Assembly: GCA_937923795.1 (NCBI GenBank)
Contig: CALDWI010000014.1
Location: forward strand, 1 to 35,298
Source of the DNA: an uncultured Collinsella sp.
Lineage (GTDB): Bacteria > Actinomycetota > Coriobacteriia > Coriobacteriales > Coriobacteriaceae
Length of the DNA: 35,298 bases
Reading direction: 5' to 3'
Numbering within the stretch: the first letter of the stretch is position 1; each line of letters begins with the position of its first letter. This document shows positions 15,270 to 23,236 of this stretch, in pieces. The position numbers and the translations under genes are program-made. The notes under the pieces were generated by a model, which saw only the letters and a list, made by a program, of their open reading frames with translations, ran no database searches and was not told the DNA's origin.

Positions 15270-17216
15270 GTGCGCGTGGCAGGTCACGACAACATTCCAA
15301 CACTTGCCGAGCAGGTTTCGCGCGTTCCCACGCAACCCGGCTGCTACCTTTGGAAAGATGCCAAGGGCGATGTCATCTATGTGGGCAAGGCAAAAAACTT
15401 GCGTGCCCGTATGCGTCAATACGTGACGCTGCAGGACGAGCGTCAAAAGATCCCGCTCATGATGCAGCTGGTGGCGAGCTTCGACTATATCGTGGTGGAG
15501 ACCGAGCACGAGGCATTGGTGCTCGAGCGCAATCTGATTGGCCAGTACCATCCGTACTTTAACGTCGATCTCAAAGACGATAAAAGCTATCCCTTTATCG
15601 CCATTACAAAGGGCGACCTGTATCCCGCTATCAAATACACTCGTGAGCGTCATAAACCGGGAACGCGCTATTTTGGCCCCTATACCGATAGCCGTGCGGC
15701 GCGTGAGACCATCGATACGCTACGCAAGGTTATTCCAATTTGCTCGGCATCCTGTGCGGAGTGGCGCCGCTGCCGCCGCATCGTCGAATCTCATAAGGGC
15801 GAAGAAGACATCGTCAATATGATTTGCGCGCAAAACGGGCGTCCCTGCTTTGACTACCATGTCGGGCGCGGGCCGGGCGCATGTGTCGGCGCAATTTCCC
15901 CTGCCGACTATGCCAAGAACGTCAAGCGTGTCGAACGTTTCTTGTCGGGCCATCGCAAGGATGTCGTCGACGAGCTTACGTCCGAGATGACGGAGGCAGC
16001 CGAGACGCTCGATTTTGAACGTGCGGCGCGCGTCAAGCGTCGTCTGGAAGTCATTAGGGGCCTGGACGATCGCCAACAGGTCGTTTTTCCATCAAGCGTC
16101 GATATCGACGTCATCGGCTTCTATCGCGAAGAGACTATCTCTGCCGCCTGTGTCTTTGTCGTTCGCGAGGGCCGAACGGTTCGAACTTGTGAGTTCATCC
16201 TCGATAAAGGCCTGGATGTCGACGAGGAAGAGCTTCAAGCGGGTTTTCTTAAGCGCTATTACGACGAGACGGCCGATATTCCAGCCGAGATCAATCTCTC
16301 TGTCGAGCTTGAGGATGCTGAAGCGTTGGGGGAGTGGCTTGCGGGCAAGCGCGAACGCTCTTGCCATCTCCATAGGCCGCAGCGCGGCGAAAAGCACCGC
16401 CTGCTCGATATGGCTTCCAAAAATGCGCGCCATGCCCTCATGCGCTACATGATGCGCACGGGGTATGCTGACGATCGCACCAATCAGGCGCTCCTGGAGC
16501 TCGAAAGTGCGCTGGCGCTGCCTGCGCCGCCGTTGCGCATCGAGTGCTTCGATATCTCGACGTTGCACGGCACCTTTACCGTCGCTTCGATGGTGGTATT
16601 TACCAACGGCCGTGCCGACAAGGGCCAGTATCGTCGCTTTAAAATTCAGGCCGAATTGGACGAGGCGAACGACTTCGTATCGATGTCCGAAGTTCTGGGG
16701 CGTCGCTATGCTCCCGAGCGCATGGCGGACGAGCGCTTTGGCTCGCGCCCCGATTTGCTCGTTGTCGATGGCGGCAAGCCGCAATTGACCGCTGCAATTA
16801 AGCAACTTGAGGCGCTTGGCCTCGATATACCAGTCTGTGGCTTGGCAAAGGCCGATGAGGAAGTTTTCGTGCCGTGGGACGAGACTCCCGTCGTGCTGCC
16901 GACCGGCTCCGCTTCGCTTTATCTGATCAAGCAGGTTCGCGATGAATCCCACCGATTTGCGATTACGTTCCATCGCGAGTTGCGCGATAAGGCTATGACG
17001 GTTTCGGTGCTTGACGACGTTCCGGGCGTGGGACCCACCAGAAAACGTGCCATTATGCGCCATTTTGGCTCGATGAAGCGTTTGCGCGCAGCAAGCGAGC
17101 AGGAGATTGCAGAAGTTCGAGGCGTTCCGGCTGATGTCGCCAAAGCGGTCCACGAGGCACTTGTTGCATGGAATGCCGAACGCGCCCAGGCATCGGCCAA
17201 CCAATCCGAAAACTAA
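15270..17216 (+). CDS. uvrC: Excinuclease ABC subunit C
   Basis: UvrC makes the dual incisions of nucleotide excision repair. The 648-residue protein has an N-terminal GIY-YIG nuclease domain (GCYLWKD...VIYVGKAKNLRARM), a central Cys-rich region (158-205), a UVR domain (about 225-265), the RNase-H-like second nuclease (ECFDISTLHGT and VVDGGKPQL) and a C-terminal helix-hairpin-helix pair (VPGVGPTRKRAIM). The Cys region is unusual: Cys158, 162, 168, 186, 193 and 205 are present, but the first Cys of the usual CxxxC pair reads Gly (GRGPGAC). Start is GTG at 15270, directly after the murJ TAG, with GTG 15276 as the alternative. Translation is probably coupled to murJ. Confidence 0.97.
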   Translation: MRVAGHDNIPTLAEQVSRVPTQPGCYLWKDAKGDVIYVGKAKNLRARMRQYVTLQDERQKIPLMMQLVASFDYIVVETEHEALVLERNLIGQYHPYFNVDLKDDKSYPFIAITKGDLYPAIKYTRERHKPGTRYFGPYTDSRAARETIDTLRKVIPICSASCAEWRRCRRIVESHKGEEDIVNMICAQNGRPCFDYHVGRGPGACVGAISPADYAKNVKRVERFLSGHRKDVVDELTSEMTEAAETLDFERAARVKRRLEVIRGLDDRQQVVFPSSVDIDVIGFYREETISAACVFVVREGRTVRTCEFILDKGLDVDEEELQAGFLKRYYDETADIPAEINLSVELEDAEALGEWLAGKRERSCHLHRPQRGEKHRLLDMASKNARHALMRYMMRTGYADDRTNQALLELESALALPAPPLRIECFDISTLHGTFTVASMVVFTNGRADKGQYRRFKIQAELDEANDFVSMSEVLGRRYAPERMADERFGSRPDLLVVDGGKPQLTAAIKQLEALGLDIPVCGLAKADEEVFVPWDETPVVLPTGSASLYLIKQVRDESHRFAITFHRELRDKAMTVSVLDDVPGVGPTRKRAIMRHFGSMKRLRAASEQEIAEVRGVPADVAKAVHEALVAWNAERAQASANQSEN

Positions 17217-17241
17217 ACGCGCTTCTAAACAACTGATATAC

Positions 17242-17264
17242 ATGATTGGTCAATTTTCAATCAT
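17242..17264. repeat. AT-rich inverted repeat after uvrC
   Basis: ATGATTG (17242-17248) and CAATCAT (17258-17264) are perfect arms 9 nt apart. The short AT-rich stem and lack of a clear T-tract make it a poor terminator. It may be an operator half of the downstream regulatory region or chance. Confidence 0.35.
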
Positions 17265-17307
17265 TTGTTTCGCGGTGATTACCTGCCGATTTCGGGTTTT
17301 ATTAACG

Positions 17308-17349
17308 CTAAAACGTTTGACTAGCCATGGTGAACAACACTGCTATCCT
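17308..17349 (+). promoter_or_regulatory. AAACGTTT-centred operator-like site with possible promoter
   Basis: CTAAAACGTTTGAC (17308-17321) matches the palindrome in front of gap (29947-29960) at 11 of 14 positions. Its right end overlaps a -35-like TTGACT (17317-17322). A TGC-TATCCT extended -10-like element is at 17341-17349, but the spacer (21 bp) is long. Central CG palindromes like this are typical of LacI-family operators; the regulator is not encoded in the window. Confidence 0.4.
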
Positions 17350-17422
17350 GCGGGTTGACGAAGACTGATATCTCACCTCGTCGATACATACTGTCTGTCG
17401 GATCATTTGTCAATGAATTCGG

Positions 17423-17445
17423 TGAACGGTAGTAAATACCGTTCA
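17423..17445. promoter_or_regulatory. Perfect 9-bp dyad, likely operator of the sialate-type cluster
   Basis: TGAACGGTA (17423-17431) and TACCGTTCA (17437-17445) are perfect inverted repeats with a 5-nt spacer GTAAA. The symmetry, spacing and position about 40 bp before a promoter-like element suggest a dimeric repressor or activator site. A partial half-site (GCCGTTCA) occurs at 26071-26078, in front of the ROK kinase gene. Confidence 0.6.
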
Positions 17446-17484
17446 AGCGTATGTATGTATCGGTCGCCGAGCGCGGCACCTCAG

Positions 17485-17512
17485 TTGGGTTCGTCGGTAG
17501 GTAAGGTATATA
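17485..17512 (+). promoter_or_regulatory. Probable promoter of the binding-protein gene
   Basis: TTGGGT (17485-17490) and TATATA (17507-17512) are separated by 16 bp, about 70 nt before the start codon. This is the best -35/-10 pair close to the gene. The dyad at 17423-17445 lies just upstream, a typical activator position. Confidence 0.45.
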
Positions 17513-17581
17513 TCGTCCGCAAGTTGCGCGGGGGCAAGTCTAGGTGCTCCCGGGTAAGATTCTCTATTGATAGGAGAAGAC

Positions 17582-19195
17582 ATGGCCATCATCAACAAGG
17601 GTATGTCCAGGCGTTCGTTCCTCGGCCTCACCGGCAGCGTCGCTGCTGTCGCAGGGCTTGGTCTCACCGGCTGCGGTGGCAGCTCTAGCGACGAAGGTTC
17701 CGCTTCCGGTTCCACTGATTCCGCCAACCGTGGCGGCGGCGTGATCACCGCTGGTTCCGCTTACGCTCCGTCCAGCTTCGACCCCGCCAGCACCGGCTCC
17801 GCTGTGGGCCTGGGTGCTAACTGGCACGTCATCGAGGGCCTCTACGGCATCGATTACCACGACTACAGCACCTTCAACGAGCTCGCTACCGACGATCCCA
17901 AGTCCGTGGACGACACTACCTTCGAGGTCACCATCCGCAAGGGCGCCAAGTTCTCCGATGGCACCGAGGTCACCGCTGACGACGTCGTTGCCTCCTACAC
18001 CGCTTGCGCTGCCTCCGCTACCTATGCTCCGTTCTTCCAGCCCTTCGAGTCTATCGAGGCCAAGGACGCCAGCACTGTAACGGTCAAGACCAAGGTCCCC
18101 AACTTCTCCCTGCTCAAGGATCGTCTGGCCATCATCCGCGTTACCCCGGCTACCCAGGCCGAGGAGGATCGCGCCAAGCAGCCGATCGGCTCCGGCCCCT
18201 GGATGTATGACTCTATCTCCGATACCGAGATCACCCTGGTTCCCAACCCCGAGTACAACGGTGAGTATGCTGCCGAGGACGAGAAGATCCAGTACAGCAT
18301 CCTGACCGACCCCACCGCTCGCGTTACCGCCCAGCAGGAGGGCTCCACGCTCGTTATGGAACTCGTCACCGCTGACGCCGTCGACCAGCTCGAGAGCGCT
18401 GGCTGCAAGATCGACAACGTCCAGGGCTTCGGCACCCGCTTCATCATGTTTAACGTCGCCAAGGAGCCTTGGAACAACGTCAAGGTCCGTCAGGCCGTCA
18501 TGTACGCGCTCGACACCGAGAAGATGATCACCAACACCTTCGCCGGCCTTGCCACCGCTGCCAGCTGCTACCTGCCCAAGAGCTTCACCAACTATCATGA
18601 GGCTTCCACGGTGTACAAGACTGACGCCAAGAAGGCCAAGAAGCTCATCGAAGAGTCTGGCATCACCCCGGGCGCCATCACCCTGCGCACCACCGACAAT
18701 GAGCAGATCAAGGGCATGGCCGCTCAGGTCAAGAACGACCTCGACGCCCTCGGCTTCGATGTGACCATCCAGACCGATACCTCGCCGGCCACCTACGCTG
18801 CCATCGACGGCGGCGAGGCCTACGATATCCTTCTCGCTCCTGGCGATCCGTCCTGCTTCGGCGCCGATCCCGACCTGCTGCTCAACTGGTGGTATGGCGA
18901 CAACGTCTGGATGCAGACCCGTTGCCCGTGGAAGGAGTCCGCTGAGTGGGAGAAGCTCCACGGTCTCATGGACGAGGCTCTTGCCGCCGAGGGCGACGAG
19001 CAGCAGAAGAAGTGGAACGAGTGCTTCGATATCATCGCCGACAACGCCGTTCTGTACCCCGTTGTCCACGTCAAGACCGTCTCCGCTTCCTGGGACGATC
19101 CGTCCACTGCGCCCAACGGCGAGGCCCTCGATGGCTTCAAGGGCATCGGCACGACGAGCATGTCCTTCAGGGGCGTTGCGACCGTCAAGGCGTAA
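17582..19195 (+). CDS. ABC transporter substrate-binding lipoprotein, SBP family 5
   Basis: The 537-residue protein is the extracytoplasmic receptor of a peptide/opine/sialate-type ABC importer. The N-terminus combines a twin-arginine signal (SRRSFLG, 9-15) with a lipobox LTGC (Cys31), so it is probably exported folded through Tat and lipid-anchored. A Ser/Gly-rich linker follows, then a full-length DppA/OppA-like fold. Start ATG 17582 has AGGAG five bases upstream. The ligand cannot be read from sequence; a sialic acid is inferred from the downstream nanA, ROK kinase and nanE genes and from the SAT-type sialate transporters, whose binding proteins belong to this same family. Codons are strongly biased (Lys almost always AAG), suggesting high expression. 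A hairpin separates it from the permease gene. Confidence 0.9.
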   Translation: MAIINKGMSRRSFLGLTGSVAAVAGLGLTGCGGSSSDEGSASGSTDSANRGGGVITAGSAYAPSSFDPASTGSAVGLGANWHVIEGLYGIDYHDYSTFNELATDDPKSVDDTTFEVTIRKGAKFSDGTEVTADDVVASYTACAASATYAPFFQPFESIEAKDASTVTVKTKVPNFSLLKDRLAIIRVTPATQAEEDRAKQPIGSGPWMYDSISDTEITLVPNPEYNGEYAAEDEKIQYSILTDPTARVTAQQEGSTLVMELVTADAVDQLESAGCKIDNVQGFGTRFIMFNVAKEPWNNVKVRQAVMYALDTEKMITNTFAGLATAASCYLPKSFTNYHEASTVYKTDAKKAKKLIEESGITPGAITLRTTDNEQIKGMAAQVKNDLDALGFDVTIQTDTSPATYAAIDGGEAYDILLAPGDPSCFGADPDLLLNWWYGDNVWMQTRCPWKESAEWEKLHGLMDEALAAEGDEQQKKWNECFDIIADNAVLYPVVHVKTVSASWDDPSTAPNGEALDGFKGIGTTSMSFRGVATVKA

Positions 19196-19257
19196 GACTC
19201 GCTTGAGTCTGTATGCAGGATGTCGGTCATTGGGGCCGTATCCTCATAGTTGAAACA

Positions 19258-19291
19258 AAGACCCGGGCGGCAACGATGTCGCTCGGGTCTT
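19258..19291 (+). terminator. Intercistronic hairpin after the binding-protein gene
   Basis: A stem of about 12 bp with one G-U pair (19258-19269 with 19280-19291) and a 10-nt loop lies in the 157-bp gap before the permease. A smaller 6-bp hairpin (19195-19210) abuts the stop codon. The T-tract is short (TCTT), so it may terminate partially or protect the upstream mRNA, giving more binding protein than permease. Confidence 0.6.
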
Positions 19292-19352
19292 GTAATGAGT
19301 ACCCGTACTCATATACCAGTTGGTCCTACCGACAAAAGAAAGGGGAGAGAAC

Positions 19353-20309
19353 GTGAACAACTTGCTACGTTTGATTGGAAGGCGTCTTGTGGCGCTGCCG
19401 ATCATGGCATTGGGCGTCACCGTCCTGGTGTTCTTCCTTATGTCGTTCTCCAAGACCGACCCCGCCTACACGGCGTTGGGTGACGGTGCCTCGCCCGAGG
19501 CGGTTGCCGAGTACCATGAGAAGTATGGTCTGGACGACCCCTGGCCCGTGCGCTACGTGCGCTATATGGGCGATTTGATCCATGGCGACATGGGCACCTA
19601 TGGTGCTGCTCGCAACTCAGTTGCCAAGCGCATCTCCACGGCCCTGCCCGTCACGATGCAGCTGACCTTTATCGGTCTTGCCATCGGTGCGGTCGTTTCG
19701 TTTTTGCTCGGCGTCATCGCGGCACTGTATCGCGACAAATGGCCGGACCAAGTGATCCGCGTCTTTTCCATCGCCGGCTTGGCAACCCCGTCGTTCTGGC
19801 TTGCCGTTCTGTTGATCCTGCTGTTCTCTTCCTACCTTAAGGTGCTCCCGGCATCGGGTGCTCTGCCTCACTTCACCACGAATCCGGTTGGCTATCTGGG
19901 ACGTATGATCATGCCCGCTATCGCCTTGGCATTTCCGCTGACGGGCCAGATGACTCGTATCGTGCGTACCGCCATGGTCGAGGAGCTCGACAAGGATTAT
20001 GTCCGTATGGCTCGCGGCGCCGGCGTTCCCGAGAAGGTCGTCGTCGGCATCAACGTTCTTCGCAATGCGCTGATCACCCCGGTCACCACCCTCGGTCTTA
20101 AGATCGGTTACCTCATGGGCGGCGCCGTCGTCATCGAGGTTATCTTCAACCTCCCCGGCATGGGCACTGCGATTCTGCAGGGCGTTCAGGGCAACGAGGC
20201 GAACCTGGTTCAGGGCGTCGTTATCGTCGTTGCTCTTGCCTTCATCATCATCAACATCGTGGTTGACATGCTCTACCTGCTCATCAACCCGCGCATCAGG
20301 ACGGTGTAG
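19353..20309 (+). CDS. ABC transporter permease, DppB/OppB type
   Basis: The 318-residue integral membrane protein is the first permease subunit of the importer. It has an N-terminal segment (LIGRRLVALPIMALGVTVLVFF), five further hydrophobic segments, and the cytoplasmic EAA-like loop (RGAGVPEKVVVGINVLRNAL) that docks the ATPase. Start is GTG 19353, chosen for AGGGGAG about six bases upstream; the frame opens earlier at a TTG (19320), which lies before that site. It is followed after 3 nt by the fused permease-ATPase gene. Substrate as for the binding protein. Confidence 0.92.
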   Translation: MNNLLRLIGRRLVALPIMALGVTVLVFFLMSFSKTDPAYTALGDGASPEAVAEYHEKYGLDDPWPVRYVRYMGDLIHGDMGTYGAARNSVAKRISTALPVTMQLTFIGLAIGAVVSFLLGVIAALYRDKWPDQVIRVFSIAGLATPSFWLAVLLILLFSSYLKVLPASGALPHFTTNPVGYLGRMIMPAIALAFPLTGQMTRIVRTAMVEELDKDYVRMARGAGVPEKVVVGINVLRNALITPVTTLGLKIGYLMGGAVVIEVIFNLPGMGTAILQGVQGNEANLVQGVVIVVALAFIIINIVVDMLYLLINPRIRTV

Positions 20310-20312
20310 ATT

Positions 20313-22328
20313 ATGGTAAAGATTCGAGAGAAGCAAACCGAGCAGCTCGAGAAGGCTGCCTCCAAGGGGCTCAAGCTCGGTGGCTGGAAGAAGATGACGT
20401 TGTCTTCTAAGATTGCCGCCATCGTGCTGGTGCTGGTCGCCCTGACTGCGATTCTGGCGCCCCTTCTTGCCCCCTATAGCCCGGTCGAGATCTTTACGGC
20501 TCGCCAGGCTCCCGGCAACGGATTTATCTTCGGTACCGACGATAAGGGTCGCGACATTCTGTCGCGTATGCTCTACGGTGGTCGTTACTCGCTGATTATC
20601 GGCTTTGGCGCCACCGCCATGGCTCTGGTCTGCGGCTCGGTCGTGGGCGCCCTTGCAGCGGTTTCGCGCAAGGCCGTCTCCGAGACGATCATGCGTATCC
20701 TGGACATCATCATGTCCATCCCGGGCATCGCCCTCGCGGCCGTCTTTGTCTCCATCCTGGGCAACTCCGTGCCGTCGATCATCTTCGCCATCGGCTTTAT
20801 GTACACTCCGCAGATTGCCCGTATCGTGCGCGCCAACATCGTGTCCGAGTACGGCGAGGACTATGTCCGCGCGGTCATCGTTTCCGGCGCCAAGGCTCCG
20901 TGGATTTTGATCAAGCATGTTCTGCGTAACTGCATCGCCCCGATCATGGTCTTCACCGTTACCCTGGTCGCCGACGCCATCATCTTCGAGGCCTCGCTGA
21001 CCTTCATCGGCGCTGGTATCCAGGAGCCCACCGCTACCTGGGGCAACATCCTCGCCGACGCCCGCGGCGGCGTGCTCGCCGGCCGTTGGTGGCAGGCGCT
21101 GTTCCCGGGCCTAGCCATCATGATCACCTGCCTGGCGCTCAACATCCTCTCCGAGGGCATTACCGACGCCATGGCCGCTGCTCCCTCCGCTGCCCTGGAT
21201 CCTACCGATTCCTCCAAGCGTCGCGAGGCCGACCTGCTGGTCTCCGACCCCGTTCGCGCCTACAAGGAGCAGGCCCAGTCCCTCTCCGCTCGCCTTGGCG
21301 CCCTGCGCGATGTCGAGCTCAAGCGTGACGATCGCCATGTGCCCGACGAGTCTGTCGAACCGATTCTCTCGGTCCGTGACTTCTGCATCCAGTTTGAGCA
21401 TCACGGTGATATCAACGTCGTCGACCATGTCAACTTTGACGTTCGTCCTGGTCAGACCATGGGCCTGGTGGGCGAGTCCGGTTGCGGTAAGTCCATCACC
21501 ACGCTGGCCATCATGGGCCTGACCGACGATGACGAGCATCTTTCCGGCGAGGTTCTCTGGGAGGGTCGCGACCTGCTCAAGATGAGCAAGAAGGAGTGGT
21601 TCGGCCTGCGCGGTACCGATATCGCTATGGTCTATCAGGACGCCCTGTCCTCGCTTAATCCCTCCATGCTCATCTCTGCCCAGATGAAGCAGCTCACCAA
21701 GCGCGGCGGAACCCGCAGCGCCGAGGAGCTCCTGGAGCTCGTCGGCCTCGATCCCAAGCGCACGCTCGAGAGCTATCCGCACGAGCTTTCCGGCGGCCAG
21801 CGTCAGCGTGTCCTGATCGCTATGGCCCTTACCCGCGACCCCAAGCTGGTCATCTGCGACGAGCCCACGACCGCTCTGGACGTTACCGTCCAGAAGCAGG
21901 TCATCAAGCTGCTCAACGATCTTCAGGCCAAGCTCGGCTTTGCCATGATCTTTGTTTCGCATGACCTGGCTCTGGTCGCCGAGGTTGCCCATAACATCAC
22001 GGTTATGTACGCTGGCCAGGTTATCGAGCAGGCACCCACCAAGGAGCTGCTCACCAACCCGATCCACGAGTACACCCGCGGTCTTCTGGGTTCCGTTCTG
22101 TCCATCGAGAGCGGTTCGGGTCGCCTGCACCAGGTGCCCGGCGCCGTTCCGAGCCCGCGCGATTTCCCCAAGGGCGATCGCTTCGCGCCCCGCTCGAGCC
22201 ATCCGCGTATTGGCCTGGACACCCGTCCGGTCTTCAAGCGCGTGCCCGGCACCGAGCACTTCTATTCCGAGCTCCCCGACGAGGTGCTCAAGGCAAATGG
22301 TTTGACCCCTCACGCGGAGGTGATGTAG
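20313..22328 (+). CDS. Fused ABC permease (DppC/OppC type) and ATPase (DppD/OppD type)
   Basis: This 671-residue protein joins two subunits that are separate in most peptide importers. Residues about 30-285 are a permease with GTDDKGRDILSR (74-85) and the ILSEGITDAM motif near its end. A charged linker (about 290-350) leads to an ABC ATPase with Walker A GESGCGKS (387-394), signature LSGGQ (492-496), Walker B VICDEPTTALD (about 512-522) and a C-terminal oligopeptide-type extension. There is no frameshift or internal restart at the junction, so the fusion looks genuine. The fused layout recalls SAT-type sialate ABC transporters, where I remember a similar permease-ATPase protein. The stop abuts the next ATG. 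Confidence 0.92.
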   Translation: MVKIREKQTEQLEKAASKGLKLGGWKKMTLSSKIAAIVLVLVALTAILAPLLAPYSPVEIFTARQAPGNGFIFGTDDKGRDILSRMLYGGRYSLIIGFGATAMALVCGSVVGALAAVSRKAVSETIMRILDIIMSIPGIALAAVFVSILGNSVPSIIFAIGFMYTPQIARIVRANIVSEYGEDYVRAVIVSGAKAPWILIKHVLRNCIAPIMVFTVTLVADAIIFEASLTFIGAGIQEPTATWGNILADARGGVLAGRWWQALFPGLAIMITCLALNILSEGITDAMAAAPSAALDPTDSSKRREADLLVSDPVRAYKEQAQSLSARLGALRDVELKRDDRHVPDESVEPILSVRDFCIQFEHHGDINVVDHVNFDVRPGQTMGLVGESGCGKSITTLAIMGLTDDDEHLSGEVLWEGRDLLKMSKKEWFGLRGTDIAMVYQDALSSLNPSMLISAQMKQLTKRGGTRSAEELLELVGLDPKRTLESYPHELSGGQRQRVLIAMALTRDPKLVICDEPTTALDVTVQKQVIKLLNDLQAKLGFAMIFVSHDLALVAEVAHNITVMYAGQVIEQAPTKELLTNPIHEYTRGLLGSVLSIESGSGRLHQVPGAVPSPRDFPKGDRFAPRSSHPRIGLDTRPVFKRVPGTEHFYSELPDEVLKANGLTPHAEVM

Positions 22329-23156
22329 ATGAGCGAGACCGCAGTCAACGGCGTCGAGCCGATCATCTTCCTTGATGACGTCCACGTCACCTTTAGGACC
22401 CGTACCGGCTCGATTCTGCACCCCAACCTGGTTCACGCCGTCCAGGGTGTAACGATTAAGCTCATGCCCGGTCAGACGATCGGCATCGTCGGCGAGTCCG
22501 GTTGCGGTAAGTCCACCACCGCCAACGTCATGTGCGGCCTGCAGGCCCCCACGAGCGGCAAGGTCTACTTTAAGGGCAAGGACGTTACCAAACGTACCGC
22601 CGAGGACCGTCGCCACATGGGTCGCGTCATCTCGGTCGTGTTCCAGAACCCGGCCACGGCGCTCAATCCCCGCATGGTCGTTCGCGAGCAGCTGCTCGAC
22701 CCCATGCGCGTCCACAACCTGGGTACCGAGGCCGAGCAGGAGAAGCGCGTCAAGGAGCTCCTGGAGCTCACCGGTCTGCCCAGCTCCGCCGCCGAGGTTC
22801 TTCCCGGTCAGCTTTCGGGCGGCCAGCGTCAGCGCGTCGCAATTGCCCGTGCCCTGTCGCTGAACCCCGATGCCATCATCGCCGACGAGCCCACCTCGGC
22901 TCTGGACGTTTCGGTCCGCGCACAGATTCTGAACCTGTTGACCGACCTTAAGAAGGAGCTCGGCCTGGCCATGGTGTTCATCAGCCATGACATCCAGACG
23001 GTCCGCTATATCTCTGACGACATCATCGTTATGAATGGCGGCAGGATCGTCGAGCAGGGCGAGGCCAAGCAGGTCTTCCAGCACCCCCAGGACCCCTACA
23101 CCAAGATGCTGCTCGGCGCTGCGCCGTCGCTGCTGCATCCCAAGCTCGGCGAGTAG
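22329..23156 (+). CDS. ABC transporter ATPase, DppF/OppF type
   Basis: The 275-residue ATPase is the second, separate nucleotide-binding subunit of the importer and should pair with the ATPase half of the preceding fusion. Walker A GESGCGKS is at 55-62, followed by the Q-loop VFQNPATALNP, signature LSGGQRQR, Walker B IIADEPTSALD and switch His in FISHD. The C-terminus (QDPYTKMLLGAAPSLLHPK) retains the OppF-type tail but is shorter than in typical OppF (about 320). ATG 22329 follows the TAG of the fusion with no gap, and GGAGG lies just before, so translation is coupled. A hairpin follows. Confidence 0.92.
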   Translation: MSETAVNGVEPIIFLDDVHVTFRTRTGSILHPNLVHAVQGVTIKLMPGQTIGIVGESGCGKSTTANVMCGLQAPTSGKVYFKGKDVTKRTAEDRRHMGRVISVVFQNPATALNPRMVVREQLLDPMRVHNLGTEAEQEKRVKELLELTGLPSSAAEVLPGQLSGGQRQRVAIARALSLNPDAIIADEPTSALDVSVRAQILNLLTDLKKELGLAMVFISHDIQTVRYISDDIIVMNGGRIVEQGEAKQVFQHPQDPYTKMLLGAAPSLLHPKLGE

Positions 23157-23172
23157 CCTCGCTTTCCCTCCC

Positions 23173-23200
23173 GTGCGCCCGGTTCCCTTGCCGGGCGCAC
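23173..23200 (+). terminator. Intercistronic GC hairpin between transporter and esterase genes
   Basis: A perfect 10-bp GC-rich stem (23173-23182 with 23191-23200) has an 8-nt loop and no T-tract. It is more likely an mRNA-stability or processing element than a full terminator, and separates the strongly codon-biased transporter genes from the less biased esterase genes. Confidence 0.5.
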
Positions 23201-23236
23201 CTCCGTTGCGATTTCGAAAGGTTGGGTTCACGAGCC

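Larger units (their letters stand above)
17217..17581. other. 365-bp regulatory intergenic region before the sialate-type cluster
   Basis: No gene is supported here. The stretch is less GC-rich than its neighbours and holds several elements listed separately: an AT-rich inverted repeat after uvrC, an AAACGTTT-centred palindrome, the dyad TGAACGGTA-N5-TACCGTTCA and at least one plausible promoter. There is no convincing uvrC terminator. About 135 nt between the second dyad and the start codon could be leader RNA; no known riboswitch fold was recognised by eye. Confidence 0.7.

Noticed and set aside
17350..17581. Riboswitch in the leader of the binding-protein gene
   Set aside because: No conserved riboswitch core or matching terminator was recognised by eye, so only the palindromes and a promoter are reported.
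17582..23156. Oligopeptide (Opp/Dpp) importer as the primary call
   Set aside because: The fold families match peptide importers, but the linked NanA, ROK and NanE genes and the permease-ATPase fusion favour a sialate role. Peptide uptake is kept only as an alternative.
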